Of a stretch of 64,000 nt of DNA, positions 28,192 to 36,132 are shown one piece after another (the stretch's first letter is position 1; each line of letters begins with the position of its first letter). This DNA is from Candidatus Bodocaedibacter vickermanii. GTDB taxonomy: Bacteria; Pseudomonadota; Alphaproteobacteria; UBA6184. The notes beneath the pieces are model-generated. The model was given only the letters and a program-made list of their open reading frames with translations, was not told the DNA's origin and did no database searches. The stretch is from positions 1-64,000 of the forward strand of contig NZ_CP054719.1 in assembly GCF_014896945.1 (NCBI RefSeq), read 5' to 3'. A program made the translations under genes and the position numbers.

Positions 28192-28467
28192 ATGTATAAA
28201 TATCTTTTTGTTATAGTCTTTTCAGTAGCGAGCTTAAATGCATGTGAATTCGTGAATGGAGTAACGATTCAAGATCCTAAAGTTTCAAAACTGTTTGCGA
28301 CTGCGGAGATATTATTCAGTGATAATGAAATTGCTAGACGTGCAATTGAAGACCTGTATGTACAGTATCTATGTTTACTTGCAAATAAAGCACCGCTTAG
28401 AACCATCCCTCTAAATGATGGTGGAATCATTACAGCATTAGAATCTTTGATTGCTTCCAAAAGATAA
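28192..28467 (+). CDS. Small exported protein, unknown function
   Basis: 91 residues with a signal peptide or lipobox-like start (FVIVFSVASLNAC, with Cys at residue 18). The mature part is helical. AAGAAGAAGAAA precedes the ATG and a promoter is visible upstream. It could be a lipoprotein if SLNAC is used as a lipobox. No family recognised. Confidence 0.55.
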   Translation: MYKYLFVIVFSVASLNACEFVNGVTIQDPKVSKLFATAEILFSDNEIARRAIEDLYVQYLCLLANKAPLRTIPLNDGGIITALESLIASKR

Positions 28468-28483
28468 ATCAATCTCAGTAAGA

Positions 28484-28726
28484 TTATTTCTTTTCTGTCC
28501 AGTTGCCATCTTTGTTTCTATGGTATTTTTTCTTTACCGCAGACCAGGCTACTTTATGACATATTTCTTCTAAACTGTCGGTGGGATTATTTCGATTCTT
28601 TTTTAGGTGATATTCTGTGTGGGCATTGTTATAACTGGCTCGATAAATTTCTTGGGCATGTTCGGGTAAAACATTTCGGACAGAATCGGGTAAGTTACTC
28701 TTTGATTTATAGTCCCCTTTATGGTT
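28484..28726 (-). pseudogene. chaB: ChaB-family protein gene truncated at its 5' end by an IS
   Basis: Translation of the minus strand gives NLPDSVRNVLPEHAQEIY, SYNNAHTEYH and HKVAWSAVKKKYHR in order, ending GNWTEKK; this is the ChaB domain almost complete. The usual MPYK start is missing: the frame reads through NHKGDYKSK with no ATG, GTG or TTG before an upstream stop inside the adjacent IS200-type element. The insertion therefore seems to have removed the start codon and promoter. ChaB is a small protein linked to cation transport control; its role is uncertain. Confidence 0.8.
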
Positions 28727-28805
28727 AAAACCTTCGCCTTCCAGGCGAAAAAGACTTCAGTCCTTGGTAAAGGAAAAGAGGCGAGGTATTGAAAAAAAGG
28801 AGTAA

Positions 28806-28866
28806 ATATGATACCCTAGCTTAGTCTTCAAGCGCTAGCGCTTGAGAAACGCGACGGGTATCATAT
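28806..28866 (+). promoter_or_regulatory. Leader stem sequestering the tnpA start codon
   Basis: ATATGATACCC (28806-28816) pairs perfectly with GGGTATCATAT (28856-28866), which includes the first two bases of the tnpA ATG. Inside is the palindrome CAAGCGCTAGCGCTTG. IS200 elements are known to limit transposase translation with such a leader. Confidence 0.75.
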
Positions 28867-29302
28867 GACAGATTATAGCAAAACCAGCCACACCGTATTT
28901 TACCATAGATATCACTTAGTATGGATCACCAAGTATCGTAAACGAGTTCTAAGTGGTGAATTAAGATTACGAGTGCGTGAGGTGATCGCACAGGTTGCTG
29001 ATGAACTGGGTGTTAAGGTTTGCAATGGCGTGTTGTCAGCAGATCATGTGCATATTTTTGTAGAAATACCTCCCCACGTATCGGTCAGTGAATTTGTAAA
29101 AATAGCAAAGGGACGATCGTCAAGAAAGATTCAGCAGGAGTTTCCTAATATCAAGAAAGAATATTGGGGAAGACACTTCTGGGGGCGAGGGTTCTTTAGT
29201 TCAACGAGCGGCAATGTTACTGATGACATCATTAATGCCTACATCAACAATCATACGGACTCTTTCCAGTCAAATAACCTTTCTAATATCTCTTTAGAGT
29301 AG
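28865..29302 (+). CDS. tnpA: IS200-type Y1 transposase TnpA
   Basis: 145 residues. The HUH motif reads HVHIF near residues 62-66 and the candidate catalytic tyrosine is in NAYINNH near residue 130. The N-terminal TVFYHRYHLVWITKYRKRVL is typical of the REP/IS200 family. No tnpB follows. The length and motifs appear intact, so it may be active. Confidence 0.93.
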   Translation: MTDYSKTSHTVFYHRYHLVWITKYRKRVLSGELRLRVREVIAQVADELGVKVCNGVLSADHVHIFVEIPPHVSVSEFVKIAKGRSSRKIQQEFPNIKKEYWGRHFWGRGFFSSTSGNVTDDIINAYINNHTDSFQSNNLSNISLE

Positions 29303-29437
29303 TCAGAGACTTCCAGTCTGTAATTACAACCTACCAGCTTCAGCTGGTAGTGGTTGAGATGGCATGATGGATCTCCTTTTCACGGGAATACATCTATGTA
29401 GTTAAACAGAAAAATCAAACAATTCAACTGAATAAGG

Positions 29438-29515
29438 TGGGGCGAGTGATCGGAATCGAACCGACGGCCTCAAGAGCCACAATCTTGCGCTCTAACCAAC
29501 TGAGCTACACCCGCC
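29438..29515 (-). tRNA. tRNA-His (anticodon GTG)
   Basis: The acceptor stem has 8 bp (GGCGGGTG with CACTCGCC), i.e. a genome-encoded G-1:C73 pair as expected for tRNA-His. The anticodon loop is TTGTGGC, the T arm is GTCGG/CCGAT, and CCA is encoded. The 29303-29702 gap otherwise holds only the IS right end and AT-rich sequence. Confidence 0.96.
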
Positions 29516-29702
29516 ATAAGATGTACACTTTTACCCTATTTACACCTTGATAGTCAAGCTGAATTGAAGATAAGAATAAAAAATATAAACAATGCTCAAA
29601 AAAAACATGTGCATCTTTTCTGTTTCGTAAATCATCTGTGTTTTTTATTCGCAGGACTGAATAAATCTGATATAACACCCTAATATATTACGGGTTTTGA
29701 CT

Positions 29703-30491
29703 ATGAAGCGGTCTATTATGTATGTGGTGCTTGCGGTAATTGCTTTTATGGATAAGCTGCCACCCTCGTTAGCAGAGCAAGCTGAAAAGAATCAAATTTT
29801 TTGGGATAGTAAACAGCGCAGTCCCATAGCCATTTTTGGTCAAGGCTTTTACCTTGAACGATGCCAAGAAAATAACCCAGCTCACCAAAAACTATTTGAA
29901 AATATTTACACAGACCCAGATACCATGAAATATTGGGGGGCAGGGGATGTTCGTTCAAAAGAAGAATCCTTAGCCGCAGTAAAGCGATATGCAACCCCTT
30001 GGCGATATCATCAGCTTACGGGAGGCTTTGTTGTAGTTCACCAAGGACGCCCCGTTATGTTGGTTGGAGTAGGTTTGTTTCAAGCTGCCGGAGTTAGCGA
30101 GTTTTATATCATGGCGGATCCATCCGCTCGTGGTAAAGGCTTGGCAACAGATGTGATGAAGGCATTATATCGGTGGTGTGTGTTTTTACAAGAATCAAAG
30201 CTTCCTGTCTTTATAAACTACACTAATGGAAAAAAAGCTCCGCTAGATACTGTGTTTGCAACGGCTAGTGAAGAAAATATTGCAAGCATTCGTTTGATGT
30301 TAAAAAGTGGATTTAAGCCGATTAAATCGTTGCACAGATATCGTAAAGGATTTCCATCCTATGCGCAGATGTTCCCAGCGCCATCTCAGATTAAAGGGCT
30401 GGATGATGGTCATTTATCTATGATTTATCCAACTCGATTTATGAAGCGAAAAGCAGGCTTTGAGTTAAAAGTTAAAGAGCTATCTAAATAG
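29703..30491 (+). CDS. Exported GNAT-like acetyltransferase-fold protein
   Basis: 262 residues. A hydrophobic signal segment (IMYVVLAVIAFMDKLPPSLA) precedes a GNAT domain whose acyl-CoA loop is readable as ADPSARGKGLATDVM near residues 138-152. This is followed by the GNAT-typical SEENIASIRLMLKSGF. Acetyl-CoA is not expected in the periplasm, so the protein may be delivered to a host compartment or may use another donor. A second exported GNAT is at 43716-44516. The TTG at 29697 is an alternative start. Its stop is followed directly by hairpin repeats. Confidence 0.75.
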   Translation: MKRSIMYVVLAVIAFMDKLPPSLAEQAEKNQIFWDSKQRSPIAIFGQGFYLERCQENNPAHQKLFENIYTDPDTMKYWGAGDVRSKEESLAAVKRYATPWRYHQLTGGFVVVHQGRPVMLVGVGLFQAAGVSEFYIMADPSARGKGLATDVMKALYRWCVFLQESKLPVFINYTNGKKAPLDTVFATASEENIASIRLMLKSGFKPIKSLHRYRKGFPSYAQMFPAPSQIKGLDDGHLSMIYPTRFMKRKAGFELKVKELSK

Positions 30492-30644
30492 GGCAACCTG
30501 GCAACGTGCCGTTGCACCCATTAGGTCAGATCCGATGTGTTCTGACACGGATTATAAGAAACAACTTTGCAATAGTTAGAAATTTATTCCTATAGCTCTA
30601 TTGGATCCAGCGTCACGCTGGTGGATGCAACGTCACGTCGCGAA
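30492..30644. repeat. Composite palindromes after the exported GNAT gene
   Basis: From the base after the stop: GCAACGTGCCGTTGC (30500s), then TCAGATCCGATGTG with CACGGAT, CCAGCGTCACGCTGG (about 30608-30622) and GCAACGTCACGTCGC. No coding signal. This begins the 1.6-kb geneless island ending at 32074. Confidence 0.85.
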
Positions 30645-30883
30645 TTAATAAAGGTTAACAATTTTTTAATTTTTCTGATTTTCGCACACCCCCCGCCCTA
30701 GTCACCCTCAGTGACCTTCGGGTGGGGGGACAAAACCCACTCCCTAAATCGAAACTAAATAGACGAAACAATCCGTCATTTCTTCTCGAAACGGTGGGCA
30801 AAAAATAATAATGTATGAGCGCTTTAAACTTACTATACCTCACAAAAGTTAACAAGAAGTTGACAAGGCAAAATATTTACAAA
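30645..30883 (-). repeat. ~230-bp interspersed repeat, copy 2 of 3 (inverted)
   Basis: Reverse complement of the repeat at 9744-9963, with the GACGGATTGTTTCGTC hairpin and the CCACCCGAAGGTCACTG block. The open frame on the minus strand (30655-30855) is not preserved in the other copies. Confidence 0.85.
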
Positions 30884-31085
30884 TCGTATTATCTAATGGA
30901 TCCAACGGAACGTTGGCAGCGTGACGCTGCACTCAGTAGACTGATGCGAATAAATCTCTAACTTCGTAACACTGCTTTTTATAATCCGTGTCCAAACATA
31001 TCGAATCTAACTTAACGCATGCAATCGCAGATTGTTCTTGACTTCCCCAACTTCTTATGTATACTGATAGCTAGAATTGCGAAGA

Positions 31086-31114
31086 GGCTACCCAAAAACC
31101 GGGTAGCCTTTTTT
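31086..31114 (+). terminator. Terminator 1 of repeat copy A
   Basis: GGCTACCC pairs with GGGTAGCC around a seven-base loop, followed by six T residues. It lies only about 20 bp after the -10 box of the same unit. Confidence 0.85.
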
Positions 31115-31324
31115 CGTTCTACGTCCCAAAAGTATTTCAGCCAAATGATCTGGCAACAGATCCTTGACGAGGTTTGGTTGAAACACTCAAAGACGAAACG
31201 CCGAATCGAATCTCCAGTACAGGAACTCAAACTACCCGATCAGTAGTCACAGCCCTGTAAACAACCCCTAGAGCCGACGGGCTCGTAAAACACCGACTTT
31301 GTATTTTATACTAAAGTCCGCCTT

Positions 31325-31356
31325 TCCCCATTCGTGTAAGAAATGGGGTTCTTTTT
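31325..31356 (+). terminator. Terminator 2 of repeat copy A
   Basis: CCCCATT pairs with AATGGGG and is followed by TTCTTTTT. It is conserved in copy B at about 50257-50290 on the other strand. Confidence 0.8.
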
Positions 31357-31397
31357 GCACGTGCGGGTTACTGGGGATTCACTCGGTTTTAAACAAC

Positions 31398-32074
31398 GCC
31401 AGCGTGACGCTGGCAACGTGACGTTGCATCCGATAGTTAGATCGGGTGTGATTGGACACGGACTCTATATAACTTAACTTTGAAAGCTACAAACACAGCA
31501 CTTTCAAACAACAACAAGGAACTAAAACACTACCAAATTCAAAAACATCTCAAATTCATTTTTCACCCTTACCCCTCCTGCACCGAAGGTAGGTCAAAAA
31601 TCTCCTTCATCCCCTCACTTTGTATCTTATTACATATTTCAAATCACATCGGATGTAACCCATTGAGTCCAGCGTCACGCTGGCGTCACGGTGCCACACC
31701 TCAAACCACACCCAATCTAACTCAAAAAATCAGAATCCTCACCATCTCCGCGGCAATAATCTGTGTCACAGCGCGTCGGATGTAACCCATTGAGTCCAGC
31801 GTCACGCTGGCGTCACGGTGCCACACCTCAAACCACACTCAATCTAACTCAAAGAATCAGAATCCTCACCATCTCCACGGCAATAATCCGTGTCACAGCG
31901 CATCGGATCTAATCTATTGAGTCCAGCGTCACGCTGGTGCAACGTCACGTTGCCTAATGGGTGCAGCATCATGCTGCCAACGTCACATGACCTTACGGTT
32001 TTCGTTATTTGAAATCCGTGTTCGATCACGCCCAATCTAACCCATTGGGTCCAGGGATCATCCCTGGTGCAACC
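31398..32074. repeat. Palindrome island with 127-bp tandem repeat
   Basis: From 31651 a 127-bp unit, starting at GGATGTAACCC and containing CCAGCGTCACGCTGG, is repeated at 31778 and partly at 31905. Single hairpins of the family follow (GCAACGTCACGTTGC, GCAGCATCATGCTGC, CCAGGGATCATCCCTGG). There is no gene. Confidence 0.85.
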
Positions 32075-32929
32075 TCAGGTTGCCTGGCGTCGTCGAATGA
32101 AAATAATGGTTAATACCAAAACGCCAGTCATTAGCTTTAAATCCGTTGGGGTTAATCCCATACTTATAATAAATGCGGATATGACTTGATAGGCAATGGA
32201 TCCAATGATGGGTGCGATAAGTTGCCGTAACATCGTGTGAGGGGATAACAGAACTTCGCCAATCATTAGTGATGCTAGTGCCTGAACTAAAATACCGATC
32301 CCCATGTTCACATCGGCAAATTCTTGGTATTGCGCCATTAGCGACCCGCCGATACCACTGAATATGCTGGCAAGGCTTCCAGCAATCAGACCGAAACTTA
32401 AAGGTGAAAATCCATAAGATTTGCAGAGTGTTTGGTTTTTTCCAGTGGCTAAAAAGATCAGTCCGGAATACGTTTTTAAGTATCCATATAGGGTTATCAA
32501 AGGAAGTACTACAAACGCACTGGCAATCACATAATTCAAGCTGTCTTCAGCATTTTTTAGAAATAGGCTCTGCGTATCGAATAAAGGTAGGTTGGACGTT
32601 CCCATGATTCTAAGATAAACTGTAAATAGCATGGTTAGGATAATGATGCCCGATAACAAGGGGTCAATCTTTAAAGTATGGCTGATGTACCGACTTAGGG
32701 CACCAACGCTGCCGCATCCGATGATAACGCATAACAAGGTTAGGGGCTGTGATAACTCCATGGTTAGACAGACTCCCGTGATGGCTGCACCTAATGTAAA
32801 CGTACCTTCGGGGGTTAAGTCTGCGGTATTAAATAGTCGGAATGAGATCATGATGCCTGTTGCGGGCAATGACAGTATTAGCCCTTGCATAAGCGATAGG
32901 GGGATTAACTCTAGAAAGATGCTTAGCAT
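32075..32929 (-). CDS. ABC transporter permease (TrpXYZ-like uptake system)
   Basis: 284-residue inner-membrane permease with about eight hydrophobic helices, of the BPD_transp_2/branched-chain permease type. It overlaps the ATPase gene by 7 bp, and the third gene is a PF04392-type binding protein. This three-gene set is best known from tryptophan or related small-molecule uptake, but the substrate cannot be read here. The last codons (QAT, stop) lie inside the hairpin GCAACCTGAGGTTGC-type repeat, so the C-terminus seems to have been set by a repeat insertion. Confidence 0.85.
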   Translation of the reverse strand: MLSIFLELIPLSLMQGLILSLPATGIMISFRLFNTADLTPEGTFTLGAAITGVCLTMELSQPLTLLCVIIGCGSVGALSRYISHTLKIDPLLSGIIILTMLFTVYLRIMGTSNLPLFDTQSLFLKNAEDSLNYVIASAFVVLPLITLYGYLKTYSGLIFLATGKNQTLCKSYGFSPLSFGLIAGSLASIFSGIGGSLMAQYQEFADVNMGIGILVQALASLMIGEVLLSPHTMLRQLIAPIIGSIAYQVISAFIISMGLTPTDLKLMTGVLVLTIIFIRRRQAT

Positions 32930-33672
32930 GAGAAAACTCCAATATTTAACAGCGCATCGATCAGTTGATGGTGCGTTAAGGTTGTTTTCTGCTTTTCATC
33001 AAACTCTTTCGCAACGGTACCTTCGTGTAAAATAACAATGCGATTACCATACTGAATCGCTTCTTGCAGGTTATGCGTGATCATAACGCATGTGATGTTA
33101 TGTTGGGTCACCATGCTATGGGTTAATGCCATGATTCGCGTTGCGGTATTTGGATCAAGGGCAGAGGTATGTTCATCTAATAACAGCAGCTTGGGCATTT
33201 GCTGCAATGCCATGATGAGGCTTAGGGCTTGACGTTGGCCTCCTGAAAGGTCAGATACTTTTGTAGACAGACGGTTTTCCAATCCAAGCTCACACAAACT
33301 TAGCTGGTGCTTAATATGATTAATGTCGGGTTTTCTAAACACTAATGGGGCGGCACGCCCTCTTAATAACGCCATTTCCATATTCTCTTGTATCGTGAAA
33401 TCTCCCACGGTGCCATGTAAAGTATTTTGAGACACATAGGCGATGTCGCGTGCAAGCTCTTTTGCAGATAGAGCGCTCGTTGATTTTCCATCCAGGTGGA
33501 TCGATCCGCTGCTATGCGACAGTTTTCCCAATACGGTACTGAATAAGGTTGATTTACCTGCGCCGTTTTCTCCCAAAAGGTGAACGAATTCACCGTGGTT
33601 AATCGTTAAGGTTAGCTGGTTTAAAATGGTTCGCGAGCCATATCCAGCAGTGATGTTATTAAGTGTAAGCAT
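32923..33672 (-). CDS. ABC transporter ATP-binding protein
   Basis: 249 residues. Walker A GENGAGKST near residues 36-44, Q-loop YVSQN, signature LSGGQRQALSL near 142-152, Walker B LLLLDEHTSALD, and the switch His in MITHN. It energises the permease at 32075-32929. It overlaps that gene and lies 2 bp after the binding-protein gene, forming one operon. Confidence 0.93.
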   Translation of the reverse strand: MLTLNNITAGYGSRTILNQLTLTINHGEFVHLLGENGAGKSTLFSTVLGKLSHSSGSIHLDGKSTSALSAKELARDIAYVSQNTLHGTVGDFTIQENMEMALLRGRAAPLVFRKPDINHIKHQLSLCELGLENRLSTKVSDLSGGQRQALSLIMALQQMPKLLLLDEHTSALDPNTATRIMALTHSMVTQHNITCVMITHNLQEAIQYGNRIVILHEGTVAKEFDEKQKTTLTHHQLIDALLNIGVFSC

Positions 33673-33674
33673 GA

Positions 33675-34628
33675 TTACTGTCCCACATATGTAACGTTTG
33701 GATAAGACTTAGGTGGAAGGCTTATCTTAAGTCGTTTTGCAACGGTTGAGCTGATCACTCCATAATGATCTACAGCCTTTGGGTAGATTGGGGCAATCGA
33801 TGATATGGGTTTTTTATCCATCAACTCTTTGATAATCATTGCAACGGCATGACCTAGTCGTACATAACTCACAGAAAAGCTGCCCAACGCTTGGTGAGAT
33901 GTCACGGCAGCCTCATTAAAGTTAAATATCGGTACGTTTGCTCGATTTGCTTGCTGAACAATAACGGGTAGGGCAGGTTGAATCATGTTGCTGGGGCCAA
34001 CATATAGGGCATCCACTGATGGTGTGGCAGCTCGAATCCGATGGGGTAAGTCTTGCAAATTATCAACCGGGATGGGCACAATGTCGATATCTTTGGCTGC
34101 AGCTTTAAACGATTCAAGTAAAGCACGATCGTTGGCTTCATTTTGAGCATAAGGGATACCAATGCGTTTTAAGCATGGCAAGTGATGTTTCATAAACCCT
34201 ATAATTGAGGCAGCATCTTGTTGGTCTGAGACTCCTGTCATAGTATCAGTTGGCGCACTTTTTGATACCAGCAATTTTGCTTCTACAGGATCGGTAATTG
34301 CAGCAAAGACGATAGGGATGGATGTTCCTCTGAAAATAGTTTTGGCGTGCTGAGTGACTGACGTTGTAATCGTGATTAGAATATCGGGCTTTTTAGCTTT
34401 AAAAGCAGTTAGCATCTTTGGAATTTGCGTCATATCAAAGTTGACATGTTGAATATCAAATGTAACATCTAATCCTAAATCTTTTGCTTTTGATTCAATA
34501 CCATTGACCACGTCAATTAGACTTTGATGGGGGCCTAAGTTTGCAATAGCAACTTTAAAGGGGGCAGAAAAGATTGATGTAAGTGTTAGCGTAAGGCTAA
34601 TTAGAACTGTTGCAAGATGACGAAACAT
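33675..34628 (-). CDS. ABC transporter substrate-binding protein (PF04392 type)
   Basis: 317 residues. Signal peptide LATVLISLTLTLTSIFSAP, then two alpha/beta lobes of the type-1 periplasmic binding fold (FKVAIANLGPHQSLIDVVNGIE, PIVFAAITDPVEAKLL, TGVSDQQDAASIIGFMK). This fits the ABC_sub_bind family often paired with TrpX-like systems. It is the first gene of the three-gene operon. Substrate unknown; tryptophan, other amino acids or nucleoside-like compounds are possible. Confidence 0.85.
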   Translation of the reverse strand: MFRHLATVLISLTLTLTSIFSAPFKVAIANLGPHQSLIDVVNGIESKAKDLGLDVTFDIQHVNFDMTQIPKMLTAFKAKKPDILITITTSVTQHAKTIFRGTSIPIVFAAITDPVEAKLLVSKSAPTDTMTGVSDQQDAASIIGFMKHHLPCLKRIGIPYAQNEANDRALLESFKAAAKDIDIVPIPVDNLQDLPHRIRAATPSVDALYVGPSNMIQPALPVIVQQANRANVPIFNFNEAAVTSHQALGSFSVSYVRLGHAVAMIIKELMDKKPISSIAPIYPKAVDHYGVISSTVAKRLKISLPPKSYPNVTYVGQ

Positions 34629-34946
34629 AATTTACTCCATTTAAATTTATAATACTAAATACGATAGATGCGAAAGAGCTTGGCCATCGCCACCATCGGT
34701 TAGTATTCAATAATTTAATCAAAGTAAGGTTCATATGTTTTAATAAAATTAATCACGTTCACACTATACGTCTTTAATAGTTAATGCAAGATTAAAAAGA
34801 AGTTCAAGTTTAGAGGAAAATATAGTCTATTTATCTCATCCCATTCTACCTACTGGAAAAACATAATCATTTATGCTATCAGAATAGCTATCATTCAATG
34901 GGCTATTGCCCAAAGAAACTGAATTAAAGAAAATAAACGAGGCAAA
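34629..34946. other. AT-rich divergent spacer
   Basis: 318 bp between the ABC operon (minus) and an exported-protein gene (plus). A weak minus-strand promoter (TTGCAT, 15 bp, TATAGT, about 34762-34788) is possible. Nothing else is recognised and no palindrome repeat is present. Confidence 0.5.
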
Positions 34947-35696
34947 ATGTTGAGATATTTGATTCATTGGGGCGTGTGTTTGGGATTCATTTTAGGGTGC
35001 AAAGGGCAAGAGCTATCTGCTGCTGAATGGACTTGCGTAGGCCTCGATACTCCTAATGGTGGTATGGTTGAGCCCTTCACACAAGAGCTTTTTCTAACGC
35101 ACGGTCATGGCTCGATCAAGTTTGAGTCAGTTAATCCTTTGCAAGGCTTTACATCACAAAAAGTGTCTATGGAAGGTTATTCAAGGACCTGTGAAGAAAG
35201 TAATGCAAGTGACATATATGATATTGCTATGCAGCTATTAATTATACATGATGCAATGGTTGCGTGTGATCACAAGAATACACTAGGAATATTTTTGACG
35301 TCATGTGCTAAAGATTTCGCAGAGTATACGACCCAAGTGTTTCAACGAGATTATGTATTATTATGGCAGTCATGCATTTTTTATATGAAAGTTCGCAGTG
35401 CTAATGATCCTTTGTTTATTAGGCATGCACAAAAAGCATTTGATTTAGCCGACGTTCATGAAGACGCGGAGCGTGTAATGTTTGTGCTAAATTTCTTTTT
35501 AGATAAATTGATAAGTCAAGTAGGAAGGTTTGTAGCCCACCTAATGATTCTTGCTGAGTTACGAAGTGCTCAAAATCCAAGGTTTTTGGAACGCGTAGTA
35601 TTGGTATTTCAATCAAGACCTGCTCTTCGCCTTCCTGCCTATCAAGAGGCTGTGAAATCTCTTCCATCACCACCTTCTTATACTGAACCAGAATAA
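34947..35696 (+). CDS. Exported helical protein or lipoprotein, unknown function
   Basis: 249 residues with a hydrophobic N-terminus ending in LGFILGC, so a lipoprotein start (Cys 18) is possible. The mature region is alpha-helical with repeated LFIRHAQKAFDLAD- and FLERVVLVFQSR-like helices, suggestive of a solenoid. It ends in a proline-rich PSPPSYTEPE. ACGAGGC precedes the ATG. No family recognised. Confidence 0.65.
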   Translation: MLRYLIHWGVCLGFILGCKGQELSAAEWTCVGLDTPNGGMVEPFTQELFLTHGHGSIKFESVNPLQGFTSQKVSMEGYSRTCEESNASDIYDIAMQLLIIHDAMVACDHKNTLGIFLTSCAKDFAEYTTQVFQRDYVLLWQSCIFYMKVRSANDPLFIRHAQKAFDLADVHEDAERVMFVLNFFLDKLISQVGRFVAHLMILAELRSAQNPRFLERVVLVFQSRPALRLPAYQEAVKSLPSPPSYTEPE

Positions 35697-35728
35697 TGGG
35701 GCAAACAAGATTTCCCCATGGTTAGATT

Positions 35729-36112
35729 TTATTTTTCTGATGACTTTTGCATTTTATGTTGATGAATTCTTTTTATGAGATTCTTGTAAAGTCTGGGGTT
35801 AAAGTCAGGCCTGTGAAAAAGGGCATTACATGCTTTGGTATAAGACTTTGTACAATCCAATACAAACAACAAGTATGCAGTATTCGCAAGCACTTCTTGG
35901 GGGGTGTTTTGATCGGTAATAATCTGTTTTAATTGATAATCAAGTCTTCCTAAAACACGCGGTGTCAGAGTGGTACGATTTTCAGTATAATAATTATACG
36001 CTGAATTATAAATGTCTTCAGACGTGCTTTGGGTGAATTTTGCTGCTGAAATCAAATTAATGCTTAGTAGTAATGTTGTAGAAAAAGTCACAATTGTTAT
36101 TTTATGTTTCAT
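35729..36112 (-). CDS. Small exported helical protein, unknown function
   Basis: 127 residues with signal peptide TIVTFSTTLLLSINLISA. The mature part contains Tyr/Asn-rich helices (IYNSAYNYYTENR) and a basic, Lys-rich C-terminus. It is probably the last gene of a uvrA-glycosyltransferase transcript, 20 bp after the glycosyltransferase stop. No family recognised. Confidence 0.6.
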   Translation of the reverse strand: MKHKITIVTFSTTLLLSINLISAAKFTQSTSEDIYNSAYNYYTENRTTLTPRVLGRLDYQLKQIITDQNTPQEVLANTAYLLFVLDCTKSYTKACNALFHRPDFNPRLYKNLIKRIHQHKMQKSSEK

Positions 36113-36132
36113 TATTGTTATCTCTGGCTAAG

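Larger units (their letters stand above)
28729..29355 (+). mobile_element. IS200/IS605-family element (tnpA only)
   Basis: Single-strand transposing element with a Y1 HUH transposase and no terminal inverted repeats. The left end carries a small hairpin CGCCTTCCAGGCG (about 28736-28748). The right end carries CTACCAGCTTCAGCTGGTAG (about 29331-29350), typical subterminal hairpins of this family. Exact ends are estimated. It sits at the start of chaB. Confidence 0.8.
31021..31397 (+). ncRNA. ~370-bp repeat with promoter and two terminators, copy A
   Basis: Inverted partner at 50219-50586. In the plus direction: a GCAATC…GATTG hairpin, promoter TTGACT (31038-31043), 16 bp, TATACT (31060-31065); terminator 1 at 31086-31114; a ~210-nt body with several stems (GATCTGGCAACAGATC, GAGCCGACGGGCTC); terminator 2 at 31325-31356. 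The -35, -10 and both terminators are conserved in copy B while the spacer between -35 and -10 has diverged. It is a candidate small RNA gene with no recognised family. Small open frames on both strands are judged accidental. Confidence 0.5.

Noticed and set aside
30655-30855. 66-codon open frame containing CPPTRRSLRVTRAG
   Set aside because: It is the reverse strand of the 230-bp repeat and is not conserved as protein.
31012-31246. Small open frames on both strands of repeat copy A, similar to one in copy B (50383-50586)
   Set aside because: The shared peptide parts follow the terminator and stem sequences; frames differ in length and have no ribosome site, so RNA structure explains the conservation better.
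31480-31785. 101-codon open frame in the palindrome island
   Set aside because: It runs into the 127-bp tandem repeat and consists of repeat-derived codons.
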